Below, one piece after another: positions 11,919-39,352 of a stretch of 64,000 nt of DNA. The DNA is from Mesorhabditis belari. Its lineage: Eukaryota; Nematoda; Chromadorea; Rhabditida; Rhabditidae. Position numbers and translations under genes: made by a program. Under the pieces are notes generated by a model. That model worked only from the letters and a program-made list of their open reading frames with translations, was not told the origin of the DNA and made no database searches. The DNA lies in NCBI GenBank assembly GCA_958450365.1, contig CAUEEP010000878.1:516001-580000 (forward strand), given 5' to 3'. Numbering within the stretch: the first letter of the stretch is position 1; each line of letters begins with the position of its first letter.

Positions 11919-12840
11919 ATACATTATTTTAGGTTACCACAATGGAGCCCCATTTCATCGACTCGTCAAGCATTTCATCATTCAAGTACGCTATTTTTAA
12001 ACGGCTATAATAAGCTAGATAATAATTTCTTAAAAGCAATTACCGTAATTATTCTAATAAAAGAAGCGTCTTTTATTTTTTCGATTGAGTTCTAGATGCG
12101 TCTTTTATTATTTCATTCATTCATGCTTAGGTAAGTAAATAAGTAATACCGGTTTGTAGTAATACGTGGAAAATACGAAAAAATGTACCAACTTTCAAGT
12201 TGCAATCTGATCTTAAGAAGTTCATTTCAAAAAAGTAGTTTAGTAAAGTTTTGCGCTTGGATAAAGTTGTCTGATGAATGATTTGATCTGATGAATGATT
12301 CTGCCAATCTGATGAATGATTTCTAATCAAGTAAGCAGTAAAGTATTATTTGTAATCACAGTAAAATATTATTTGTAATTCAAAGTATTATTATTTTAAT
12401 ACACAAGACTTTGACAAACTTTAGAATAAGGGATTTTTTTCCATAAAGCAACTGACAAATGAATGGTCAAAGGGAAAAATGAAAATCTGAAATGATCAGC
12501 GACGACCTTGGACCAGAAAGCTCTACTGCTCGTCATTTTAATTCAATTTCAAAAACCAGCGCCTTAATTGATTGGCACAAAATTTGAAATCCAATAAAAA
12601 ACCACTACGCTTAATCATTTTTCAAAAAGAAAAGATGGGAAAAGATCAAAAATTACGGGATCACTTTGATAGATGAGCCATTAGACTTATTGCGAATTTC
12701 GGAAGTGGATTTACAATATATTTTTAGAGAATATCAGCTTACTCAAATTGCCCAAACTTAGTTTACTCGTAAAGTCTAAAGTCGAAATTGAAAGGAAAAA
12801 CAGTTCTACACTTTTCAAATGGTAGATTCAACACGATTCT
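11919..12840. other. no gene seen
   Basis: Intergenic; only a stray mariner-type end near 12188 and a short repeat (tctgatgaatgatt, 12270-12325). Confidence 0.4.
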
Positions 12841-13384
12841 ATTGGGTTGGTGAATTGAAAACTGCTGGCTATTGTCATATGTCACCGTTTGAGCACTTTC
12901 TTCAAAAGAAACCCATTTTTGTATCAATGAAAAAGTTGTAGAGAATCAAAAATCAAGCTTATATCCTAATTTTCAGAACGATTCAAAAACTGGTTTTCAA
13001 GAAATGCCAAATTTACGAATTTTCACAAAACTCGCAACAAAACTTGCATTTTAAGCGAAACTACTAAGTGTATCTTTTTGAAAATTTGGCTATAAGCCTA
13101 ATTTTTGATGCTCTACAACTTTTCTATTGACACCAAAATGGGTTTCTTTTGAAGAAAGTGCTCAAACTGGGATCTCCAGTCTCCATCTCCAGTCCTCCAT
13201 TTTTGAGTCTCACACTTGTCTCACACACAAACCAAAATCCTACTACGAAAGAGGAATCCGCAAATTGCCTGTAAAATGCGCAGAAGTCGTCAATAATAAT
13301 GGAAATTATTTGGAATGAATTCATGGTTTTATGTTGAATAAATTTTAGTTCAAAACCCGGCAGTTTTCAATTCACCAACCCAAT
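12841..13384. mobile_element. palindromic foldback element
   Basis: Begins attgggttggtgaattgaaa and ends with its reverse complement (tttcaattcaccaacccaat). Both arms continue inward for well over 100 bp with high similarity (ctcaaa...gaagaaa, gttgtagagaatcaaaaatc). Much of one arm plus the right end reappears at 14341-14623, so this is a dispersed family. Transcripts across it would fold into a long hairpin. Confidence 0.85.
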
Positions 13385-14028
13385 ATCTTTTTTTTCTTCT
13401 CTTTTAACTCAAAATTGACAGAGCGGAACTGATTTTGCAATTCTTAATATCGAAAAAAACCAAATAAACCAAATGAAAGAAGATTTTTGAGAATTTTTCT
13501 AATTGAAAAGCATTAAAGTAGTCAAGACGAGAAAAAGCTTCACAAATACATCAAATCTTTAAACAAATCGAGCATCCACAGCAAAAATTTCCTTTTAAAA
13601 TATGCTCAGATTAGTATGAAACAAAAAAAACCACATTTGTCACCATGGCAAATCATTGAAATTCACCAAAAAAGGCAATGCTTTACATGTAAAAGTTTGC
13701 AGTTTAAGTTTACATGCTTTTGAGAACCGTCATTTCTATCATTCTAGCAGAAATCTAGAAGTTTTTAGGCCTCAGACTCTTTAGATTCCGGCGGATAATC
13801 AACTTATCCAAGGGGATTCACGGAACTTCCGAGAATATCAGCAAGAGATGAGCAACAAAAAGATTTCCGAGTATTTAAAGAAGACAACTAAATCAACTAA
13901 ATCATCTAAATCAGCAAGATTAGACAATCTTTTTTAAAGTTTAAAACGATAAACATTTACATTTACTTTACTTGATCAAAACATAATCAAAATATTTAGA
14001 CATCAATCATGTTTTATTTGACTTTTTT
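13385..14028. other. no gene seen
   Basis: AT-rich intergenic sequence with no supported exon or paired repeat. Confidence 0.4.
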
Positions 14029-14340
14029 GGCTGTTTTTTGGTTCACTTTAAAAAGTAACCTTTCAAAAAGCGAACAAAACTTTTTGTCTTTGTATTTCAT
14101 TAGTTGTACTTTCTCCTTTGTATTTCCTCTTTCTTCTCGAGCAAGAAAATACCGGATAGCTGAATGGTAAGATCATTTCTATCATTCTAGCAGAAATGTA
14201 GAAGTTTGTAAAAAGCAAGGAAAGCAGAAAAGCCCGGGTTCAATCCCATCTCTGGAAATCTTGCTTTGCCATTCTTTACTTTACTTTATTGGAATGCAAT
14301 GGTTATGGAATGCATGGTGATTTCAAGATTCAAGGATTCA
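14029..14340. repeat. 312-bp dispersed repeat with tRNA-like boxes, copy 1
   Basis: Nearly identical to 17889-18200, with only a few substitutions. It contains an A-box-like stretch (tagctgaatggtaagatc) and, about 90 bp later, a B-box-like stretch (gggttcaatccc), the internal promoter elements of tRNA genes. The arms do not fold into a good tRNA, so it is best read as a tRNA-derived, SINE-like unit. Confidence 0.7.
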
Positions 14341-14623
14341 AAAAGTTGTAGAGAATCAAAAATCAAGCTTATAGCCAAATTTCCAAGAAGATACACTTCG
14401 TAGTTTCGCTTAAAATGCAAGTTTTGTTGCAAGTTTTGTGAAAATTCGTAAATTTGGCATTTCTTGAAAACCAGTTTTTGAATCGTTCTGGAAATTTGGA
14501 TATAAGCTTGATTTTTGATTCGCTACAACTTTTCCATTGACACCAAAATGGGTTTCTTTTGAAGAAAGTACTCAAACTGTCACATATGACAATAGCCCGC
14601 AGTCTTCAATTCACCAACCCAAT
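14341..14623. repeat. half copy of the 12841-13384 palindrome; target of the LTR element
   Basis: Matches the palindromic element at 12841-13384 from the gttgtagagaatcaaaaatc arm through to the right end (ttcaattcaccaacccaat). The LTR element at 14624 is inserted in the last bases of this copy, and the CCAAT of the repeat end is the duplicated target. Confidence 0.8.
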
Positions 14624-15069
14624 TGTGGCGAATAGCCACTAAAAGTTAACTCTGACAGCCTAAAAATTGGAAAAATATTGAGGAAATCGGTGCGCCTTCA
14701 TTTTATTTCGCGCCCCAAATCATTTATTGTTTTGTAGCTTGTTAGCTGAGTATCTTGTGTTAAAGCCTATATAAGGCAACTGTTGTTCATTTGTTTTTGT
14801 TATCTTTCATTTGTTTTTTTTCTGCTTTCCTCAGATTTTGTGTGAAAGTTGTGTCCTAATTAGGACGAAATTGCTTCTGTTCTTATCGTCACTTTAATTC
14901 AATTGTCGATATTGTGTGAAAGTTGCTCAAGTGAGAGCCCAAAGATTCCGAATCAATCGGCTATTGAATAAAGTGCTTTTTTTAGTTCAAGAGAGATCAG
15001 ATATCTCAAAACAAGAAATAACGTGTCTTGAGTGAAGAGTACCAAGCACAAAAAGAATATTTCTTTACA
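14624..15069 (+). repeat. 5' LTR
   Basis: TG...CA-bounded 446-bp repeat, apparently the same as 17293-17738. It contains a good TATA box (tatataagg, from 14768) and an AATAAA signal (14967-14972), giving a plausible U3/R/U5 layout with transcription starting roughly 25-30 bp after the TATA box. Confidence 0.9.
14768..14776 (+). promoter_or_regulatory. TATA box of the 5' LTR
   Basis: tatataagg within the LTR, the same in the 3' copy. Its position in the first third of the LTR, upstream of the AATAAA signal, fits a retrotransposon promoter. Confidence 0.6.
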
Positions 15070-15101
15070 CGCAGGCCGGTCCTTACCACCACAAGAACAC
15101 T

Positions 15102-17084
15102 GTGCAAAAATTAAAGTTGAAGCTTAAAATGTCCGAAATTGCCGGATACAAAGCCAAGTTTGGCAGGCTTATGACAAAAGCCACCACGATGACAGAAACC
15201 ATTGAGGATTGCCTCACAAAGTTGAAGAGCAATAATGAAGATGAAGCTATAGAAGAAGCTGAAGATTGCGTAGAAAATTTGGAAACAAGATTGGAAGATA
15301 TAGAAAATTATCGTGACAAGGTCTTGAGAACAATACCGGAAGAGTTACGTGACGAATGGTTCACATACACAAATGGTAAAGATGAACTAATTGAAACTTT
15401 GGATGACAGAAAGCTCGAATTGGAACGAGCCATCAAGAAAGCGAAAAAATCGCAAAGCAAAATTGTTACTGATACATATGAAGGTCAAGCAGGACCCAAC
15501 CCAAACCAGCAGAAGCCGCCAGGAAGGGAGGAAAATGGATATGACAACAATACATCGCCTCGGACCAGGATCTTGCAAGGTTATTTTGAGTTAAAAATTC
15601 CAGATTTTGATGGTCAGCACGAAAATTGGCCCACTTATTGGGAAATATTTGAAAAATACGTTCACTCTACAGTGCAAGATGACTTAGTAAAATTAAACAT
15701 TTTGACACAAACTTGTAAAGGGAAATCAGCAAAATTTGTGGTGAATGCGAGTAAGCATGGAAACCAGTATCAAAGTGCCCTCACGAATCTAAAAAATTTT
15801 TACGAAAACCCTCACATTCAGAAAGCAGCAACAGCAAGGTTTCTTTATTACATAAACCGCTGGATGAGGAAAATTAACAAGCTACCCATCAATCCTGTGT
15901 TGAAGCCAATTCCATCGTGTCGAGTAGATCCGCGAAGTGGCGAAGACATCATTGATAGACCGGCCGATTTCCTAAAAAACGCAAAGTTACTTCTCATAAA
16001 ACAACATCAAAGTGAAAATGAGAAAAAATTGAAAGAAAAGGCACGTGAAATTGAGAAGGACGAATGGGGAATTTACCGAAAAGTTGACAGGATGTCAGAG
16101 ACATTTAGTGACTTCCAAAATTCAAAACCAATTGCAATTTTGCCGAATAGCCATTTTTGCACACTACTCATAAGGCATCACCACAAACAAATGGGTCATG
16201 CAGGCACTGCCTCAACATTAGCAAGCATTCGTCAAAGATTTTGGATTTACAAAGGGCGGCAAGAAGTCAAAAAAGTCACACAAAGATGCGTCTTGTGCAA
16301 ATATTTTAACGGGCTCCCATACAAGCAACCGGCATGGGCACCTTACCCAAAGATTCGAACAAATCGCAGTTTGCCATTTGAGAATACCGGAATAGATTAC
16401 ATGGGTCCAGTATTGATCTACGACTCAGCACTAGACGTCGAAATAGACGTATGGATCGTTTTGTTCACATGTGTGTGTACAAGGAATATTCACCTAGAAA
16501 TTGTAGATTCATTACGAACCAGCACGTTTCTAGAAAGTCTGAGAAAATTTTGCGCTCGTCGTGGAAAATTTTTGGGAATCACGTCGATGATCAACGAAAC
16601 AACGGACAAGCTATCGAGCGCTATTTTCACGGAGACACTTGCCACTTCGGCCTCAATCAAAGACGACTTGAGGGAGATGTTCGTCGAATGGAAGGAGAAC
16701 ATTGAAGAAACAATCAATCAACAGCTCAATAAGCTGAGGCGAGAGCTGATTGAGGACTTGAACGATTCAGAGGAACCACCCATGAAGCGAAAAGTAATAA
16801 CAACTAACACTCAACGTCACGTGAAAAAAGATTGCATCTTCTGTGGAACCAAGACCTGCAGAGACATAGTCAAGTGTTCAATGAAGATGGAATATTTTGA
16901 CAGAATGAGGATCGCGACAATGAACAGAATATGCCAAATCTCGAAGAACTGCTTAAAAGAGCATCCGGGACCCTGCAACAAGTCGATCATCACCTGCAGC
17001 CATTGCAGCGGTCGACATCATGTGGCTTTCTGTGAAAAGCTTGGAATCGAAATGATCAAGAATCAATCTTCATCCAAATATTAG
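15102..17084 (+). CDS. Gag/integrase-fragment polyprotein of a BEL/Pao element
   Basis: Single 660-codon ORF; an alternative start is Met10. Residues ~1-150 are charged and coiled-coil-like. Residues ~163-250 look like the Gag-associated DUF1759 region (motif KIPDFDG...WPTYWEIFEKYV). Then comes an integrase-type HH-CC zinc-binding segment (His near 358-366, CVLCK near 396) and the start of the integrase core with its first Asp (GIDYMGP, ~432). The core stops near residue 490, without the other catalytic residues. After that follow a coiled-coil stretch and cysteine knuckles (CIFCG near 578; CSHCSGRHHVAFC near 632), which belong at the end of Gag in this family. Protease, RT and RNase H are absent. 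The order Gag - integrase piece - knuckle indicates deletion or template switching that kept the frame open. Confidence 0.8.
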   Translation: MQKLKLKLKMSEIAGYKAKFGRLMTKATTMTETIEDCLTKLKSNNEDEAIEEAEDCVENLETRLEDIENYRDKVLRTIPEELRDEWFTYTNGKDELIETLDDRKLELERAIKKAKKSQSKIVTDTYEGQAGPNPNQQKPPGREENGYDNNTSPRTRILQGYFELKIPDFDGQHENWPTYWEIFEKYVHSTVQDDLVKLNILTQTCKGKSAKFVVNASKHGNQYQSALTNLKNFYENPHIQKAATARFLYYINRWMRKINKLPINPVLKPIPSCRVDPRSGEDIIDRPADFLKNAKLLLIKQHQSENEKKLKEKAREIEKDEWGIYRKVDRMSETFSDFQNSKPIAILPNSHFCTLLIRHHHKQMGHAGTASTLASIRQRFWIYKGRQEVKKVTQRCVLCKYFNGLPYKQPAWAPYPKIRTNRSLPFENTGIDYMGPVLIYDSALDVEIDVWIVLFTCVCTRNIHLEIVDSLRTSTFLESLRKFCARRGKFLGITSMINETTDKLSSAIFTETLATSASIKDDLREMFVEWKENIEETINQQLNKLRRELIEDLNDSEEPPMKRKVITTNTQRHVKKDCIFCGTKTCRDIVKCSMKMEYFDRMRIATMNRICQISKNCLKEHPGPCNKSIITCSHCSGRHHVAFCEKLGIEMIKNQSSSKY

Positions 17085-17292
17085 TTGTTGTCTTTTCCCG
17101 TCCCCTACCCCTCGTTCAAAATTTGCTCTTTTTCAAGATTTAAATCCTTCCCTACAAAATTCCTCGTGCACAAGGTTTCCTCAAAAAATTTAAACTTTCT
17201 CTGTTAAGATTGTCGCAGAACAAATTTCCGCTTCACATTTTGCGTTGCGGGGAGAATCCAGAGTAAACTCTGAATCATTTTGGAGGTCGGAG

Positions 17293-17738
17293 TGTGGCGA
17301 ATAGCCACTAAAAGTTAACTCTGACAGCCTAAAAATTGGAAAAATATTGAGGAAATCGGTGCGCCTTCATTTTATTTCGCGCCCCAAATCATTTATTGTT
17401 TTGTAGCTTGTTAGCTGAGTATCTTGTGTTAAAGCCTATATAAGGCAACTGTTGTTCATTTGTTTTTGTTATCTTTCATTTGTTTTTTTTCTGCTTTCCT
17501 CAGATTTTGTGTGAAAGTTGTGTCCTAATTAGGACGAAATTGCTTCTGTTCTTATCGTCACTTTAATTCAATTGTCGATATTGTGTGAAAGTTGCTCAAG
17601 TGAGAGCCCAAAGATTCCGAATCAATCGGCTATTGAATAAAGTGCTTTTTTTAGTTCAAGAGAGATCAGATATCTCAAAACAAGAAATAACGTGTCTTGA
17701 GTGAAGAGTACCAAGCACAAAAAGAATATTTCTTTACA
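17293..17738 (+). repeat. 3' LTR
   Basis: Same sequence as 14624-15069 as far as I can compare, including the TATA box and AATAAA signal. The target duplicate CCAAT follows immediately. Confidence 0.9.
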
Positions 17739-17888
17739 CCAATACAAATTGTTTCAAGTTTGTGCTACATCCGTAACAGTTTACTTTGGAAAAGAGTCCG
17801 AGAACTTTTTGTTCCAGCTTTGTCGGTTTATCAATATCACCAATTCCTACCAAGTTTACGGGATTGAATCCGATGCTATTTGGCTAGT

Positions 17889-18200
17889 GGCTGTTTTTTG
17901 GTTCACTTTAAAAAGTAACCTTTAAAAATGCGAACAAAACTTTTTGTCTTTGTATTTCATTATTTGTACTTTCTCCTTTGTATTTCCTCTTTCTTCTCGA
18001 GCAAGAAAATACCGGATAGCTGAATGGTAAGATCATTTCTATCATTCTAGCAGAAATGTAGAAGTTTGTAAAAAGCAAGGAAAGCAGAAAAGCCCGGGTT
18101 CAATCCCATCTCTGGAAATCTTGCTTTGCCATTCTTTACTTTACTTTATTGGAATGCAATGGTTATGGAATGCATGGTGATTTCAAGATTCAAGGATTCA
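17889..18200. repeat. 312-bp dispersed repeat with tRNA-like boxes, copy 2
   Basis: Second copy of the unit at 14029-14340, same orientation, same length, very few differences (for example ctttaaaaatgcg instead of ctttcaaaaagcg). It lies 145 bp after the LTR element's target duplication, so the pair brackets the retrotransposon. Confidence 0.75.
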
Positions 18201-18263
18201 AGGATTCAAGAGGGACTCAAGCCTGCCTCTGAAATCCTCGGCCTGACGCTTACACAGTTGCTA

Positions 18264-18420
18264 TAGGTACTGTAAAGATCATTGCAGTACTGTAATAGGT
18301 ACTGTAAAGATCACTGCAGTACTGTAATAGGTACTGTAAAGATCATTGCAGTACTGTAATAGGTACTGTAAAGAAGTACTGTAAGGTACTGTAAGAGTAT
18401 TGCAGTACTGTATGGTAATC
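18264..18420. repeat. 32-bp tandem repeat (taggtactgtaaagatcatt)
   Basis: About four full units of 32 bp plus degenerate ends. Each unit contains the palindromic word gcagtactg. Intergenic. Confidence 0.85.
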
Positions 18421-19459
18421 TAGGCTACTGTAGATGATATATATCAAGATTCGATTTGACATATCAAACACTCAACTCAATAAATATCCTCTTTCTCTTT
18501 TATTTTACTTTTTATACTAACAAAATTCATGCTGCATCTATAGCCTAATCTCCGCTGGCAAACTAAAAGTTGTCATCGTTTTTCAACTGTAGCCAACGGC
18601 TTTCCGAGAGTGAGACACACAGAGGATCGGGGGAAAAGAATGTGAATAACAGGCAGAGCCAAGAGAATAAAGTGCTAGCTGAAGAGACTGGGGAACTGGA
18701 GGGGAGTGCCGTGTGCCCTTCTTGTCCTCTTCTCCATTTTCTTTGCCTCTTCTTTTTCTTCCAATTCCTTTTCTTTTCCCCACCTGTTCGACGCCCCCAA
18801 GCCACAGACTGACTGGATTGCGTGTGTTTGCCCGCACGCTCTTTTCCCCTTACCCCATTTTCATCTACGCGTTCCTACCCGAGTTTTGATTGTAAGCTTT
18901 GATTGTAAAAGTTATTGCTTTCCTTGGTTTGTAGAGTTTTTAAAGAATAATGACATAATTTTTCTTAAAATTAAACTTTTGCTGGCTGTTTTTTATACTT
19001 TAGCTTACTTACTGTTAATGCATTTTGTAAACGGCTCTTTTCCAATAGTTCATTGGATTTTTTTAATAGAGTGAAGCTTTTAAAAAGAATAATTGATTAA
19101 TAATTGATTTTCATTAAAATCATTTTTCAAGGTTCAAAACCAAAAGTCTTAAATGTTGTAAACAGTAAAAGTTTTAAAAATAATTTCTTTTTTTTTTTAA
19201 AAAAAAGAAAAAGGGGTAAAAAAAATAAAAAAATTTTAAAAAAAAAAAAAGAAAGGAAAGTGAATTTAATTTGAAAAGAATAAATCTTGAAAAAAAAAAA
19301 AAAAAAAGAGGAATCGAGTGTTTGTCGAGGGGTTTGGCTTTGGTTTTTGAAGAAATTTAAAAAATGAAATTTTTTAAAAAAATGATCATTTAAGGTGAAA
19401 AGGTTAAAATAAATGAAAAGGAAGGTTTAAAAAAAAAGGTTTTTTTTAAAAAGGGGTGT
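18421..19459. other. no gene seen; A-rich stretch at 19190-19310
   Basis: Overlapping ORFs near 18563-19074 on both strands are low in complexity (CT/GA-rich) and lack supporting splice signals or homology. 19190-19310 is dominated by A runs, which could be the poly(A) tail of the LINE remnant that follows or a sequencing-difficult tract. Confidence 0.4.
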
Positions 19460-19464
19460 TGTCC

Positions 19465-19605
19465 TGGTTCGAAGTTTCGTTGTGGTGGTGGTGTGGTCTG
19501 TTCTTCTGGCTACGTGGCCGGCCCATCTGAGTCTTTTTCTCTCAATCACTTCCACTGGATCTCTGAGTCCCGAGAATGGTCTCTGCCCTCTTCTGGTCTT
19601 GTGGC
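19465..19605 (-). pseudogene. LINE reverse-transcriptase C-terminal remnant
   Basis: The minus strand encodes a segment with KRLRWAGHVARRTD preceded by DPVEVIERK. The (R/K)LRWAGHV motif is characteristic of the region after the reverse-transcriptase domain in many metazoan non-LTR retrotransposons. The remnant has no intact RT domain, and the A-rich tract on its left could be related to its 3' end. Decayed fragment. Confidence 0.6.
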
Positions 19606-20603
19606 TCAATTCTTACAAAAGATATTCTCTAAGTATCATAAAGATTTAAACTTTCAATTTACAATCCTCAAATTTCCTCAAATTTCCTCAAACTATCTTA
19701 AATCAATTGTTTTCTTTGAAACAAAGAGAAATCTTGTGATCTCAGATTTGCAACGGTTGCGCCGGGGTGTTTGTTTACCTGATTCGGGGAGGTGACGTCA
19801 TTAAAATGGAAAAGAAAAGAGGAAAAAAAAGAGACTGTGGGCGATGGCATGTCTTTCATCTTTCTTCTTACCATTCTTTTCATTCTCTTTTACCTTTTTC
19901 TCATCAACGAATCACCCTTTGAACCCTATGTGTCATCAGAATTCGTTTAAAACCATTGTGAAAGCTTTTCTTTAGGTTCTTAGATGTTCTTATCGAGTTT
20001 GACCAAAAAACTGATAAGTTTTAGGTGCCTTTTGTAGTAAACAAGTAGTGTTAAACAAAAAAAACATACTTTAAATTTCATTAGAACAAAGTTTAGACCA
20101 CTTTCGCAGTTTTTTTAAGGTGTTCTTTTTTTCTTTCTTATCCTATTCCCGAATCGATAAGTTCTTGTTTGCTCAACAAGTTTGGCGCTTTTTTTGCGAG
20201 ATTTCGTAAACTGGTTGAAGTCGTTTATGGAGTAAATATATTTTAATCTAGTTTTGATACAGAGTTAAACAGAATTTAGATTAACGACAATAAACTACAG
20301 ATTTTTTTATGTTTAAGTACAGGATTCGAATACAAGATTTTTATAGTTAAGTATACAAGATGTTTATAGTTTTTATGGTTAAGTACAGGACATCCTACGA
20401 CCTGTGAGGCATGGCAAGGCAAAGCCTGGGGAAAGCCTACCTTCTGGCAAGCCCAGAGATATTTTCGTGGACCAGATCTGCAGTCAAGTCAGGCTGGATT
20501 TAGTTTCCGGCTTGGCCATGACCTTTTTTGATCTGATCCGGGAAAGATTACTTTTGGAATAACCCTGGTTAGGTAGTAATTTGGTTTTGAAGTCTCTGAA
20601 GTA
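19606..20603. other. no gene seen
   Basis: Intergenic AT-rich sequence. A small repeat (agtacaggattcgaatacaag / aagtatacaagatg) lies near 20310-20380. No exon supported. Confidence 0.4.
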
Positions 20604-20814
20604 TTGGGTTGACAACTTTCTAACTTCCGTTTTAGGCAACAGCTTGTTTATTACACAAAAAAACAAAATAGAGAACTTTAATCCAAAAGAAATTTGTCAT
20701 CATCGCCTTTATCAATGACTTTTTTCCATCTTTGGCGCAAGTCCTGGATCCCATTCTTTTGAAATTCAAAAAAATCATAAAAAAAAGTGAGCGGAAGTTT
20801 GAAAGTTGCCAATC
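20604..20814 (-). mobile_element. 211-bp deleted mariner, C-terminal codons only
   Basis: Bounded by TA (20602-20603 and 20815-20816) and about 29-bp inverted ends (ttgggttgacaactttctaa on the left, the reverse complement of ttagattggcaactttcaaa on the right). On the minus strand it still encodes the last ~30 residues of a mariner transposase, recognisable by the GIQDLRQRWKKVID stretch and the FLLD end. Everything else was lost, so it is a MITE derived from a known autonomous family. Confidence 0.8.
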
Positions 20815-20954
20815 TAATGCTTGATGATATGAAGATTTCAATGGCGTTTGCAAAAAATTCTCCTAAATGAGAGTTGAGCTTCTATTTGTTCTGATCTAAT
20901 CATCGCTGTATCAAATGACAGTTTTGCCCGTCTTAACCAAGTTTTTTCGTTCCG

Positions 20955-21090
20955 TTTTCATTCGATGATTTCTTTTTATTCGTTCTTTATCGTTCTTTAT
21001 CCATTAATTCGTCAATTCTTTATCATTCTCTCGATCAATTCATCAATTCTTTATCATTCTCTTGATCAATTCGTCAATCCATTCTTTCAG
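20955..21090 (+). promoter_or_regulatory. upstream repeat and likely spliced-leader acceptor of the kinase gene
   Basis: A local direct repeat built on gtcaattctttatcattctc precedes a strong acceptor (cattctttcag, ending 21090) 25 bp before the start codon at 21116. An acceptor just upstream of the ATG with no matching upstream exon is what spliced-leader trans-splicing looks like in nematodes. Confidence 0.45.
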
Positions 21091-21115
21091 CTTTTCCCCT
21101 CTTCTCTGACATGAA

Positions 21116-38054
<16,939 letters not shown>

Positions 38055-38842
38055 TTGAACCTCTTTAGATGTATCAAATTTGCTACAAATATACAAACCC
38101 CCTATATATATTTGCTCTATATCTCTTACTTATTTAGATTTTCCATTTCTTAATTTTCTTAGAGCAATGAAACCTCATTGATGCACAGAAAAAGTTTCAA
38201 TTCGTTGAACAAAAAATTTTGTCAACTTCCCATTCATGCTTTTCTCTTAGATTTCGCGTTTGTTTGTTTGTTTTGCTTGGTTTTTTTTGAAGCAGGTCAT
38301 GTGCAATGTTTTTCCGCTTTTTCTTTTACTAAACTGTGATTTTCCGGGCATCCTAGCTTTGCATTTTTATCCTATAAAAGCTGACGATTATCTTCACCAT
38401 TAGCTTCAGTCGATAGATTGATTCAAAAGTTATTCAAAGTGATAAGCTGGAAATTTATTAGAAATTTGTATAGGAAATTTATCTTGATAATAGTCAAATA
38501 TTGTAGAGAGTAAGCAAAAGAAATTTACGTAAGCAAAACATAAGTAACTTCTTTCCAAAACTACAAACTAGTAGTACTTTTTGTTTTTGAATCTAATAGC
38601 CCATCTTAGTGTAGTCAAAGTTTGATAAATCTATTCCAATTGAACAGCCTCTAGTCGATAGAATAATGTAGGTAAGGGAAGTCGGCAAATTAGAAAAGGA
38701 TTGGCTTCGGGAAAAGGATTGGCTCTAAGGACTGGCCTGGTCGGGCCGTGGCATGCAGTGGGTACGGCTTGATCGGGGCTGGGTGACGCTTTTGGGGAGC
38801 TTGGCCTCTAAACAAGAGTACTACTGTAGTAGTTCAAAGAAA

Positions 38843-38896
38843 AGAACTGTTATTTGTAGTCAACTGTAGGCAAAGTTGACTATAAATAACAGTTCT
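38843..38896. ncRNA. candidate microRNA-like hairpin
   Basis: A 23-bp stem (agaactgttatttgtagtca... with its complement tgactataaataacagttct) encloses a 7-9-nt loop; the only imperfection is one G-U pair. Size and single-stem shape fit a short miRNA or siRNA precursor, but perfect pairing and a repeat-rich neighbourhood also fit a tiny foldback transposon. No expression evidence available. Confidence 0.35.
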
Positions 38897-39299
38897 GAGG
38901 CCCTGAATCGGAAAAGATTGAAAATTTTAAACTATACGCCTTTAAGTTGAAAGCTCTGTAACTTAGAAAAAAAGATTGAAAATCGGCTCGTTTTTTGCTC
39001 AGGCGAAAAACGGCTCTCAGTCATTTTTTTTCTAAGTGCTGGTTAATGCTTAAAAGATGTGTTATATCTTAAAAGATCACCCATTCTCTCTACTTTAATT
39101 TGATACCAAAGCGCGCCGAAACAAACGTACTGGTGTCAAGATTCAAGCGTTTGTTTAAGAGTAAACTTAGACTTGACGACGAAGACGAGGCTTATAGGGA
39201 GCTTTTCTATTAGAATATTTACGGTATGCTCCAACCTAATACATAGAAATGTTGTCAAATCTGTTCACCTCCCAATGATCAACACGACAAGCATCAATT

Positions 39300-39352
39300 G
39301 CTCGTGAGTGAGTCGAACCCTCGACCTACAGCTTTGCAATCCGACACGTTAT
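39300..39352 (-). repeat. tRNA-derived fragment
   Basis: The minus strand reads acggataacgtgtcggattg, gcaaagctgtaggtcgaggg, then gttcgactcac: a D-arm-like, an anticodon-arm-like (loop ttgcaaa) and a B-box-like segment in tRNA order. Stems are too damaged for a working tRNA. Confidence 0.5.

Larger units (their letters stand above)
14624..17738 (+). mobile_element. young BEL/Pao-type LTR retrotransposon, internally deleted
   Basis: Two 446-bp LTRs (14624-15069 and 17293-17738), in which I see no differences, start TGTGGCG and end TTTACA. They are flanked by the 5-bp direct repeat CCAAT (14619-14623 and 17739-17743). The internal part (about 2.2 kb) holds one ORF with Gag-like, integrase-like and zinc-knuckle segments, but no protease, reverse transcriptase or RNase H. 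The copy is therefore non-autonomous, yet LTR identity and an intact target duplication say it moved recently. I see no obvious tRNA primer-binding site after 15069; the sequence there is gcaggccggtcc. Confidence 0.9.

Noticed and set aside
18563..19074. Cluster of overlapping ORFs on both strands
   Set aside because: CT/GA-biased sequence open in several frames; no motif or signal peptide supported by context.
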